Source: Lachnospiraceae bacterium
GTDB lineage: Bacteria > Bacillota > Clostridia > Lachnospirales > Lachnospiraceae
Direction of reading: 5' to 3'
NCBI GenBank assembly: GCA_028696165.1
Contig: JAQVHQ010000004.1
Location: 1-64,000, forward strand
Length of the DNA: 64,000 nt
In this document: in pieces, positions 9,617 to 17,099 of the stretch
How the letters are laid out: every line of letters begins with the position of its first letter
Position numbering within the stretch: position 1 is the first letter of the stretch
Notes under the pieces: generated by a model
The model's database searches: none
What the model was told of the DNA's origin: nothing
The model's input: only the letters and a program-made list of their open reading frames with translations
Program-made: the position numbers and the translations under genes

Positions 9617-10528
9617 ATGAAGAACACAGAATACAAAATCATCAGTGATGGTTCCTGCGATTTGTCAGATGAATTGGTTGAAGCCTATGGAATAACCGTA
9701 GTCCCGTTTTATGTCTCTTTTGATGAGAAGACATATGTAAAAGAGAAAGAAGAAATTGGAATCAGGGATTTTTATGAACGGATGGTAGTTAATAAGAATG
9801 TTTATCCCAAATCGTCCCTTCCAAATGTGCAAGACTATGTGAATGCATTTACCCCTATGGTTCAAGAAGGAACAGCTATTATATGTCTTTGTATTACGAC
9901 TAAATTCAGTGGCTCCATGCAGTCCGCAGTAAATGCAAAAAATATAATACTAGAGGAATATCCGGATGCACAGATATACGTTATGGACACCACAATTAAT
10001 ACAGTATTACAAGGATTATTTGTATTAGAAGCAGGATGGATGTGCCAGCAAAAGGTGCCTTATGAAGAGGCAGTTCAGAAATTGGAAGAAATCAAATCCA
10101 CAGGACGAATCTTTTTCACTGTTGGTTCCATAGACTATTTAAGCCATGGAGGCAGAATTGGGAAATTATCAAGTATAGCAGTTTCCGCTCTTGGTATTAA
10201 GCCAATTATCACACTAAAGGATGGAGAGATATTCTCATCAGGAGTTGCCAGAGGAAGAAAACGTTCCTTAGATAAGGTGATTAAATTATTGATGGAATAT
10301 CTGGAGGAAAATAAAGTAAAAGAGCCTCAAAAAGAATTCTCTATCTGTATTGGTTATGGATACGATTATGAGGAAGCAGTTATGTTTGAAGAATATGCCA
10401 GAGAGCAGATTGCCCGGGTATATGGTCCACAGGAGAAAATTCCGTTGTTTCAAATCGGGGCAACTATTGCAGTACATACCGGTCCATATCCATTGGGATT
10501 TGGCATCGTGAAGAGACCTGTTCTGTAA
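9617..10528 (+). CDS. DegV-family fatty-acid-binding protein
   Basis: DegV/FakB-type proteins bind a fatty acid and, in known cases, present it to the FakA kinase for phospholipid synthesis. The 303-aa sequence opens with KIISDGSCDLSDELVEAYGI, the typical DegV start including the DxxxDL segment. It has the conserved TTKFSGSMQSA and VGSIDYLSHGGRIGK blocks around the lipid pocket. Start chosen by AAAGGA upstream. It is followed at 66 bp by a HAD phosphatase, probably co-transcribed. No FakA gene is in view, so the partner is elsewhere. Confidence 0.9.
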   Translation: MKNTEYKIISDGSCDLSDELVEAYGITVVPFYVSFDEKTYVKEKEEIGIRDFYERMVVNKNVYPKSSLPNVQDYVNAFTPMVQEGTAIICLCITTKFSGSMQSAVNAKNIILEEYPDAQIYVMDTTINTVLQGLFVLEAGWMCQQKVPYEEAVQKLEEIKSTGRIFFTVGSIDYLSHGGRIGKLSSIAVSALGIKPIITLKDGEIFSSGVARGRKRSLDKVIKLLMEYLEENKVKEPQKEFSICIGYGYDYEEAVMFEEYAREQIARVYGPQEKIPLFQIGATIAVHTGPYPLGFGIVKRPVL

Positions 10529-10594
10529 GATATGGGAAATATATGGGAAGCTTAGTGATAACATTATTACAGTGGAAAGATAAGAGAAGATTAT

Positions 10595-11401
10595 ATGAGC
10601 TATAGAATCATAGTTCTGGATTTAGACGGTACGCTGACAAATTCCAGAAAAGAAATTACAAAGCCAACAAAAGATGCTCTTCTGGAGATTCAGGAAGCAG
10701 GATGTAAAGTGGTATTGGCGTCAGGGAGACCGACCCCTGGAGTAGCAGGTCTTGCAAAAGAACTGGAACTTGCCAAATACGGCGGATATATGCTGGCATT
10801 TAACGGCGGAAGAATCATTGACTGTAAGACCGGTCAGGTCATCTACCAGAAAACTTTGCCGCCGGAAACAATTCCTGAGATTTATGAGGCAGCACTAAAG
10901 CATGGAGTCGGTATTATAACATATACGGAAGATGAGATAATTGCCGGAACTGCAATCGACCGGTATATGGAAAAAGAGCAGATGATAAATCAGGTTCCTA
11001 TCAGACAGGTGGACAATTTTACAGAATATGTAGATTTTCCGGTTAATAAGTGTCTGCTTACTGAAGACGGAGACTATCTTGCTGAAGTGGAAGTAAAGAT
11101 GCAAAAGCAGTTTGGTAAATATCTTGGCATCTATCGTTCAGAACCATTTTTTCTGGAAGTAGTTCCGCAGAATATCGATAAAGCGCATTCTCTGATGAAA
11201 TTGTTGTCCAGTATTGGTATGACAGCAGAGGAAATGATTTGCTGCGGGGATGGATTTAATGACATCTCCATGATTGAGTGCGCAGGTTTGGGTGTTGCTA
11301 TGGAAAATGCGCAGGAACTGGTAAAAGCATCTGCAGATTACATAACAAAGTCCAATGACGAAGATGGTATTCTTCACGTAATCCGAAAATTTTTAAAATA
11401 A
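10595..11401 (+). CDS. Cof-type HAD-family phosphatase
   Basis: The 268-aa protein has HAD motif I DLDGTL near the N-terminus with nucleophile and acid/base Asp, motif II in VLASGRP, and the C-terminal GDGFNDISM motif that binds Mg2+. The Cof (IIB) cap is between them. Such enzymes dephosphorylate small sugar phosphates or cofactors; the substrate cannot be told. It probably forms a two-gene unit with the upstream degV-type gene. Confidence 0.9.
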   Translation: MSYRIIVLDLDGTLTNSRKEITKPTKDALLEIQEAGCKVVLASGRPTPGVAGLAKELELAKYGGYMLAFNGGRIIDCKTGQVIYQKTLPPETIPEIYEAALKHGVGIITYTEDEIIAGTAIDRYMEKEQMINQVPIRQVDNFTEYVDFPVNKCLLTEDGDYLAEVEVKMQKQFGKYLGIYRSEPFFLEVVPQNIDKAHSLMKLLSSIGMTAEEMICCGDGFNDISMIECAGLGVAMENAQELVKASADYITKSNDEDGILHVIRKFLK

Positions 11402-11483
11402 ATATAAAGCGTCAATACTAGTATAAGTACAAAACATAAATGTAAAGTTATAGATAAATGTCATAGATAAAAGTTGTACAGGA

Positions 11484-11512
11484 TTGACAAAACTATTGAT
11501 AAAATCTATAAT
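11484..11512 (+). promoter_or_regulatory. Consensus promoter of the leader ORF and CorA-type transporter
   Basis: TTGACA (11484-11489) and TATAAT (11507-11512) are separated by exactly 17 bp, a full consensus match. Transcription from here gives a leader of about 190 nt before the transporter start, containing the small ORF at 11587. Confidence 0.85.
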
Positions 11513-11586
11513 GAAAATGATTTTGGCTTAAACAATAACAGCTGAAATTGAATCATAATAAAATAAATAAAAAAGGAAGTGTTGTT

Positions 11587-11655
11587 ATGGAAAGCGGGCC
11601 TAGTCCGAGGTATACGAATACTGCAGTAAAAACAATCAAATATACCATGAAATAG
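11587..11655 (+). CDS. 22-residue leader peptide upstream of the CorA-type gene
   Basis: An ATG preceded by AAAAAGGAAG opens a 22-codon frame (MESGPSPRYTNTAVK...) ending TAG at 11653-11655, 54 bp before the transporter start. Good ribosome site, promoter position and downstream ion transporter suggest a leader peptide. Leader ORFs controlling Mg2+ transporters are known in enterobacteria, but this peptide is not one I recognise. It could instead be an unrelated small protein. Confidence 0.5.
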   Translation: MESGPSPRYTNTAVKTIKYTMK

Positions 11656-11709
11656 ACGAGGACGCCTGAATTTTCGCCTGTTTTGTGGGTGAAAAGGAGA
11701 CATAAGAAC

Positions 11710-12651
11710 ATGATGAGAGTATTTAGAACGATCGATGGAAATATTCACCAGATCAGTGAAGCACAGGAAGGAAGCTGGGTTGCGTTGACAGACCCGACGG
11801 CAACAGAACTGTTAGAAATCTCAGAAAAGTACAACATCGAGTCCGATGATCTGCGTGCACCTCTGGATGAGGAAGAACGTTCCCGTATTGTGGTGGAAGA
11901 TAATTACACCATGATCTTAGTGGACATTCCTATGATTGAAGAGCGCAATGAGAAAGAATGGTTTGGAACCATTCCTTTAGGTATCGTTGTGACGGAAAGT
12001 ATGATATTTACTGTTTGTCTGGAAGATACACCGGTACTGAAAGCGTTTATGGACGGCCGTGTGAGAAACTTCTTTACCTATATGAAGACACGGTTTATAC
12101 TACAGATTCTGTATAAAAATGCAACGATGTTCCTACACTATCTGCGTATCATAGACAAGAAGAGCGGAGAAGTTGAGAATAAACTGCATACTTCCATGCG
12201 AAATCAGGAATTAATTGAACTTTTGGAATTAGAGAAGTCACTGGTGTTCTTTACTACATCACTTCGTTCGAACGAAGTGGTTTTGGAAAAGATGATGAAG
12301 ATAGAGAGCATCAAGCATTATCCAGAGGATGAAGAACTCTTAGAAGATGTAATCATAGAGAACAAGCAGGCGATTGAGATGGCCAATATTTACAGTGGTA
12401 TCTTATCCGGTATGATGGATGCGTTTGCTTCTGTAATATCTAATAACCTGAATATTGTTATGAAGTTTTTGGCCACGGTAACAATCGTTATGTCCATTCC
12501 TACTATGATATTCAGTGCTTACGGTATGAATTTAAATTCCAGCGGTATGCCTTTTGCAGACAGTCCATATGGATTTGCCATTGTAATAGCCATATCTCTG
12601 GTTATCAGCTGCATTGTGGCATTGATCTTTTCCAAGAAAAACTTATTTTAG
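11710..12651 (+). CDS. CorA-family divalent-cation transporter
   Basis: Homopentameric channel for Mg2+ (or Co2+/Ni2+). The 313-aa protein has a long soluble cytoplasmic N-terminal domain and two C-terminal membrane segments (FLATVTIVMSIPTMIFSAYG and FAIVIAISLVISCIVALIF). The signature GMN loop (YGMNLNSSGMPF) lies between them. Start at the ATG pair 11710/11713, with AAAAGGAG upstream; the longer frame from 11683 lacks a ribosome site. Expression may respond to the leader at 11587. Confidence 0.92.
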   Translation: MMRVFRTIDGNIHQISEAQEGSWVALTDPTATELLEISEKYNIESDDLRAPLDEEERSRIVVEDNYTMILVDIPMIEERNEKEWFGTIPLGIVVTESMIFTVCLEDTPVLKAFMDGRVRNFFTYMKTRFILQILYKNATMFLHYLRIIDKKSGEVENKLHTSMRNQELIELLELEKSLVFFTTSLRSNEVVLEKMMKIESIKHYPEDEELLEDVIIENKQAIEMANIYSGILSGMMDAFASVISNNLNIVMKFLATVTIVMSIPTMIFSAYGMNLNSSGMPFADSPYGFAIVIAISLVISCIVALIFSKKNLF

Positions 12652-12714
12652 TTTTTGATGTTATGATTTATGTTTCATGAGGGGATTACTAGATGGTTGC
12701 ATGGTACCGGCAGG

Positions 12715-12731
12715 ATCTGTTTACAACAGAT
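12715..12731 (+). terminator. Weak hairpin after the CorA-type gene
   Basis: ATCTGTT and AACAGAT pair around a 3-nt loop, followed by TTTG only. It lies in the 119-bp gap before the next gene and is at best a weak terminator. Confidence 0.3.
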
Positions 12732-12770
12732 TTTGTGTGGTAATGAAAAAAGAAATGAGGATTTTATTAC

Positions 12771-13610
12771 ATGAGTTTTTACAGCAAGTTTGAAAGAAAA
12801 ATTGGCAGACATGCCATACAGAATTTAACCATTTACATTATCGCCTGCTATGTGGCCGGATATGCATTGCAGTTTCTGGCACCAAACATCTTAGGTTTTT
12901 TGTCATTGGATCCAGCCTATATCTTAAGAGGTCAGGTATGGAGACTGGTAACCTGGGTTTTAGTTCCACCAGAAACTTTAAGTATTTTTACTATTATTAT
13001 GCTTTTCTTCTATTATTCCATTGGAACGACACTGGAGAGAACATGGGGCGCTGCCCGTTATAACATATTTATCTTCTCAGGACTTCTTTTTACTATCCTG
13101 GGCGCGTTTATCTTATATGGTATCGCGTTTTTGATTTTCAAACAACCGGTTTCTGTTGGTAATATGTTCAGCACATATTATATAAGTATGTCTATTTTCC
13201 TGGCCTTTGCCATAACATATCCGAATATGCAGGTACTGCTTTATTTTATCATTCCATTGAAAGTAAAGTGGCTTGGATATTTTTATGTGGCTATCTTAGC
13301 ATATGAGATGATTATGACTAACTGGGCTGGCCGTGTGGCAATTATTGCATCTCTGTTGAATGTAATTATATTCTTCTTCGAGACACGTAATATAAAGCAG
13401 CGGTTTAATCCGAAGCAGGTGCACAGGAAGATGGAATTCAAGAAAGCAGCACAGACTGCATCAAATCCGAATGTTACAAAGCACAAATGTGCAGTATGCG
13501 GAAGAACAGAGAAAGACGATCCATCATTAGAGTTTCGTTTCTGTTCGAAATGCAATGGCAATTATGAATATTGCCAGGATCATCTATTCACCCACGAACA
13601 TATCAAATAG
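12771..13610 (+). CDS. Rhomboid-like polytopic membrane protein with C-terminal zinc ribbon
   Basis: The 279-aa protein has about six hydrophobic segments. The stretch LRGQVWRLVTWVLVPP between the first two resembles the L1 region of rhomboid proteins (GQxWRLxT). I do not find the catalytic GxSG serine motif expected in an active rhomboid protease, so it may be a pseudoprotease of the rhomboid/TMEM115 type. The cytoplasmic tail carries two CxxC pairs (CAVCGRT and CSKCNG) plus Cys/His residues near the end, consistent with a zinc ribbon. It precedes pyk by 23 bp and may be co-transcribed. Confidence 0.6.
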   Translation: MSFYSKFERKIGRHAIQNLTIYIIACYVAGYALQFLAPNILGFLSLDPAYILRGQVWRLVTWVLVPPETLSIFTIIMLFFYYSIGTTLERTWGAARYNIFIFSGLLFTILGAFILYGIAFLIFKQPVSVGNMFSTYYISMSIFLAFAITYPNMQVLLYFIIPLKVKWLGYFYVAILAYEMIMTNWAGRVAIIASLLNVIIFFFETRNIKQRFNPKQVHRKMEFKKAAQTASNPNVTKHKCAVCGRTEKDDPSLEFRFCSKCNGNYEYCQDHLFTHEHIK

Positions 13611-13633
13611 AGGGATCAAAGAGGAGAAAAAGT

Positions 13634-15085
13634 ATGCTGGAACAAATCAAGAAAAGAACGAAAATCATCTGTACCATGGGACCAAATTCAGAGGATACTG
13701 AGCTGGTGAAAAAATTATGTGAAAATGGCATGGATATCGCTCGTTTTAATTTTTCGCATGGAGATTATGAAGAACAGAAGCGCCGTATGGATATGATTAA
13801 ATCTATCCGTAAGGAATTGAAACTTCCAATAGCTATATTATTAGATACCAAGGGTCCGGAGATTCGTACCGGAGTTTTAGAAGATGGTAAAAAAGTAACA
13901 TTAGAAGATGGAGCAGAATTTACCCTGACACAGGAGCAGATTGTAGGAAATGCTTCACGGGTAAGTATCACTTATGATGAACTGCACCAGGATGTAAAAC
14001 CGGGAGACACTATCCTGATTGATGATGGTCTGATAGGCCTGGAAGTGGCTGAACTCAAAGACAAAGATATTGTCTGTAAAGTAGTAAGCGGTGGTGAATT
14101 AGGCGAGAAGAAGGGTGTCAATGTACCGAATATCCGTGTGAATCTTCCTGCCATTACAGAGAAAGATAAAGCAGATATTGTCTGGGGAATCGGACAGGAT
14201 GTAGACTTTATTGCAGCTTCATTTGTGCGAAGCGCAGCAGCAGTACAGGAGATTCGTCAGTTATTAAAAGATAATGGTGGAGAACACATTTCTATCATTG
14301 CTAAGATAGAGAATAACGAAGGTGTGGAGAACATTGATGAAATTATCGAAGCAGCCGATGGAATTATGGTTGCCCGTGGTGACTTAGGTGTAGAAATTCC
14401 CGCATACGAAGTTCCTCACATTCAGAAAAGAGTTATATTAAAATGTAATCTGGCATACAAGCCGGTTATTACCGCAACACAGATGTTAGATTCCATGATT
14501 CGTCATCCAAGACCAACTCGTGCTGAGGCTACAGATGTGGCTAATGCTATTTATGATGGAACAGATGCGATTATGTTATCAGGAGAAACTGCTATGGGTA
14601 AATACCCGTTAGAGGCGGTTCAGATGATGGTGGAAATTGCAGAAGCTACAGAACAATACATGGACAATGGCAAATACATCGAGCATCGTACCATGGAAAA
14701 ACAGAAGAATGTTTCCAGTGCAGTGAGCTTAGCGGCTGTTCGTACTGCGAGAAATATTGATGCTGCCTGCATCGTGACACCAACTATATCAGGTCAGACG
14801 GCTCGTATGGTATCAAACTTCAGACCTACTGTTCCTATTTATGCAGTTAGTCCCAATGGATGGGCACAGCGTAAAATGCAGATATACTGGGGCGTTACGC
14901 CAATTCGTGGATATGAGGAAGACAGCACAGAGGATATCATTTCTCATGCTATGTATGTAGTTAAGAGAGCAAAGAAGGTAAAACCGGGCGATATGGTAGT
15001 ATTTACAGCCGGAGACCCAGCCACTAACGTGGTAAGCGGAGAAGGTGCCATGACGAACATCTTACATGTAATTCAGGCAAAATAA
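13634..15085 (+). CDS. pyk: Pyruvate kinase
   Basis: Transfers phosphate from phosphoenolpyruvate to ADP, the last step of glycolysis. The 483-aa protein starts RTKIICTMGPNSED and contains the signature around the catalytic Lys (IIAKIENNEGVENIDEI) followed by GIMVARGDLGVEIP. A C-terminal effector-type domain follows. It lacks the extra PEP-utiliser domain found in some Firmicute enzymes. The ATG at 13634 follows GAGGAG; the frame is open upstream into the preceding gene but unsupported there. Confidence 0.97.
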   Translation: MLEQIKKRTKIICTMGPNSEDTELVKKLCENGMDIARFNFSHGDYEEQKRRMDMIKSIRKELKLPIAILLDTKGPEIRTGVLEDGKKVTLEDGAEFTLTQEQIVGNASRVSITYDELHQDVKPGDTILIDDGLIGLEVAELKDKDIVCKVVSGGELGEKKGVNVPNIRVNLPAITEKDKADIVWGIGQDVDFIAASFVRSAAAVQEIRQLLKDNGGEHISIIAKIENNEGVENIDEIIEAADGIMVARGDLGVEIPAYEVPHIQKRVILKCNLAYKPVITATQMLDSMIRHPRPTRAEATDVANAIYDGTDAIMLSGETAMGKYPLEAVQMMVEIAEATEQYMDNGKYIEHRTMEKQKNVSSAVSLAAVRTARNIDAACIVTPTISGQTARMVSNFRPTVPIYAVSPNGWAQRKMQIYWGVTPIRGYEEDSTEDIISHAMYVVKRAKKVKPGDMVVFTAGDPATNVVSGEGAMTNILHVIQAK

Positions 15086-15131
15086 TATGTGCAATAAGCT
15101 ACAAAAAGATAAATATGAGGAGAACAATTAG

Positions 15132-16403
15132 ATGAAAAAAGAGCCATTTGTTACCAATGAAAAATTGCAGGAAATCGCTTCACAATATCCCACACCTTTT
15201 CATCTCTATGATGAGAAAGGCATTCGTGAGAACATGGAAGCCTTAAAAGAAGCATTTGCATGGAATCCGGGATTTCGTGAGTATTTTGCAGTAAAAGCAA
15301 ATCCAAATCCAAATCTGATTAAAATATTAGGAGAATATGGATGTGGATGTGACTGTTCATCATTGACAGAATTGATGTTATCAAAAGCTATGGGATTTGA
15401 CGGAGCTAAGATTATGTTTTCTTCCAATGCTACACCGGCAGAGGAATATCAGTATGCCCGTGAAATCGGAGCAATCATTAATTTAGATGATATTACTCAT
15501 ATTGATTTCTTAGAAGAAGTAACTGGAAGTATTCCAAAAACTATCAGCTGTCGTTATAATCCAGGCGGACTCTTTAAAATCAGTAATGATATTATGGACA
15601 ATCCCGGGGATGCTAAATATGGAATGACCACAGAACAGCTTTTTGAGGCATTTAAGACTCTGAAAGAAAAAGGTGCTGAAGAATTTGGTATTCATGCGTT
15701 TTTAGCAAGTAACACTGTAACTAATGAGTACTATCCTATGTTAGCCAAAGTATTGTTTGAGGTAGCGGTAAAACTGCAGAAAGAGACTGGAGCTAAGATT
15801 AAGTTTATCAATTTGTCTGGCGGAATCGGAATTCCTTACAGACCAGATCAGGAACCTAATGATATTCGTGTGATCGGTGCCGGAGTAAAGAAAGTGTATG
15901 ATGAAGTCTTAGGTGCAGCAGGCATGGGCGATGTGGCAATTTATACAGAACTTGGACGCTTTATGATGGGACCTTATGGATGTTTGGTTACAAAAGCAAT
16001 TCATGAGAAACACACACATAAAGAATATATCGGATGTGATGCCTGTGCAGTCAATCTTATGAGACCTGCTATGTATGGCGCTTATCATCATATTACAGTT
16101 ATGGGCAAGGAAAATCAGCCATGTGATCATATGTATGATGTTACAGGTTCTCTATGTGAGAATAACGATAAATTTGCCATTGACCGTATGCTTCCAAAAA
16201 TCGACAGAGGCGATTTGCTTGTAATCCATGATACTGGAGCACATGGATATTCCATGGGTTATAATTACAATGGAAAATTAAAATCTGCAGAAATTCTTCT
16301 TAAAACAGATGGAAGTTTCGAGCTGATTCGTCGAGCTGAGACCCCTAAAGATTACTTTGCAACCTTAGATGGATTTGAAGAGTACAAGAAAATGGGATTT
16401 TAG
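15132..16403 (+). CDS. lysA: Diaminopimelate decarboxylase-type PLP enzyme
   Basis: Fold-type III PLP enzyme that decarboxylates meso-diaminopimelate to lysine. The N-terminus PTPFHLYDEKGIRENM and EYFAVKANPNPN, with the PLP-binding Lys, are typical. Later blocks are LSGGIGIPY, ELGRFMMGPYG, the dimer-interface CDACAVN segment (Cys active-site loop), and HDTGAHGYSMGYNYNG. At 423 aa it fits LysA; a related D-amino-acid or polyamine decarboxylase cannot be excluded. Ribosome site GAGGAG. It follows pyk at 46 bp. Confidence 0.85.
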   Translation: MKKEPFVTNEKLQEIASQYPTPFHLYDEKGIRENMEALKEAFAWNPGFREYFAVKANPNPNLIKILGEYGCGCDCSSLTELMLSKAMGFDGAKIMFSSNATPAEEYQYAREIGAIINLDDITHIDFLEEVTGSIPKTISCRYNPGGLFKISNDIMDNPGDAKYGMTTEQLFEAFKTLKEKGAEEFGIHAFLASNTVTNEYYPMLAKVLFEVAVKLQKETGAKIKFINLSGGIGIPYRPDQEPNDIRVIGAGVKKVYDEVLGAAGMGDVAIYTELGRFMMGPYGCLVTKAIHEKHTHKEYIGCDACAVNLMRPAMYGAYHHITVMGKENQPCDHMYDVTGSLCENNDKFAIDRMLPKIDRGDLLVIHDTGAHGYSMGYNYNGKLKSAEILLKTDGSFELIRRAETPKDYFATLDGFEEYKKMGF

Positions 16404-16422
16404 AAAAAATGTAAAAAAACAC

Positions 16423-16451
16423 TTGCGTAAATGGACGCTGTATGATAGAAT
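16423..16451 (+). promoter_or_regulatory. Probable promoter of tRNA-Leu
   Basis: TTGCGT and TAGAAT with a 17-bp spacer, 50 bp before the tRNA. A small hairpin (16468-16492, AGTGGGTA/TACCCACT) sits between them. Confidence 0.5.
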
Positions 16452-16500
16452 GAATTTCGGTTGATTTAGTGGGTATTAACTAAGTACCCACTACCAACAA

Positions 16501-16584
16501 GCCGGCGTGGCGGAATTGGCAGACGCACAAGACTCAAAATCTTGCGGTGGCAACATCGTATGGGTTCAAGTCCCATCGCCGGCA
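16501..16584 (+). tRNA. tRNA-Leu (anticodon CAA)
   Basis: The acceptor stem GCCGGCG pairs with CGCCGGC, with discriminator A at 16584. The anticodon stem CAAGA/TCTTG encloses loop CTCAAAA with anticodon CAA (reads TTG). A long variable arm and the TTCAAGT T-loop are present, as expected for a class II leucine tRNA. The 3' CCA is not encoded. Confidence 0.95.
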
Positions 16585-16590
16585 TACATG

Positions 16591-16634
16591 AAGGACATTG
16601 TTTACAGTGAAATCTGGAACAATGTCCTTTTTTA
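16591..16634 (+). terminator. Intrinsic terminator after tRNA-Leu
   Basis: AAGGACATTGTT (16591-16602) pairs perfectly with AACAATGTCCTT (16618-16629), followed by a T run. Confidence 0.85.
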
Positions 16635-16704
16635 CATTTAAGATTATCTTAATACGAAATATTCTCATAAACCACATTTTTCTATGAAAGAAGAGGTGAC
16701 AGTT

Positions 16705-17082
16705 ATGGATTGCAAGGAAGCAGAGAGTCATGTAAACGATTATATAGATGGCACGATGACGGTTTCTCAGTTAGAAACTTTTCTTAAGCATGTAAGAAAC
16801 TGTAAATCCTGCTATGACGAACTGGAAACCTATTATACCATCCGTGTGGCCATGAGTTATCTGGAAGAGGGACAGGCACATTCTTATAATATTAAAGAAA
16901 TGCTTTCAGAAGACATGAAAGGAAAGGATCGGTATATCTTTCGTGTTAAGCAGCAAAAGATTGGCTTTGGTTCTTTGACGACAGTTGCTTTTCTTAGTTT
17001 GTTCGTTATGCTTTTTATGCGGCTCAATCCGGAACAGGTTAGAGAAATATTAGAATTAACTTATCATTGGATAGGATTTTAG
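16705..17082 (+). CDS. Zinc-finger (zf-HC2-like) single-pass membrane protein, anti-sigma-like
   Basis: The 125-aa protein has an N-terminal CKEAESHVNDYIDG...HVRNCKSC motif, the HxxxCxxC pattern of anti-sigma zinc-finger domains. A single membrane segment near the C-terminus (SLTTVAFLSLFVMLFM) follows. Such proteins usually hold a sigma factor at the membrane, but no sigma gene is adjacent, so the partner is unknown. The start at 16705 is set by GAGGTG six bases upstream. It precedes polA by 17 bp. Confidence 0.7.
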   Translation: MDCKEAESHVNDYIDGTMTVSQLETFLKHVRNCKSCYDELETYYTIRVAMSYLEEGQAHSYNIKEMLSEDMKGKDRYIFRVKQQKIGFGSLTTVAFLSLFVMLFMRLNPEQVREILELTYHWIGF

Positions 17083-17099
17083 AAGACAGGAGCTTATAT

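Noticed and set aside
11656-11700. M-box magnesium riboswitch before the CorA-type gene
   Set aside because: The conserved M-box segments are not recognisable; only the small ORF and a GC-richer stretch are visible.
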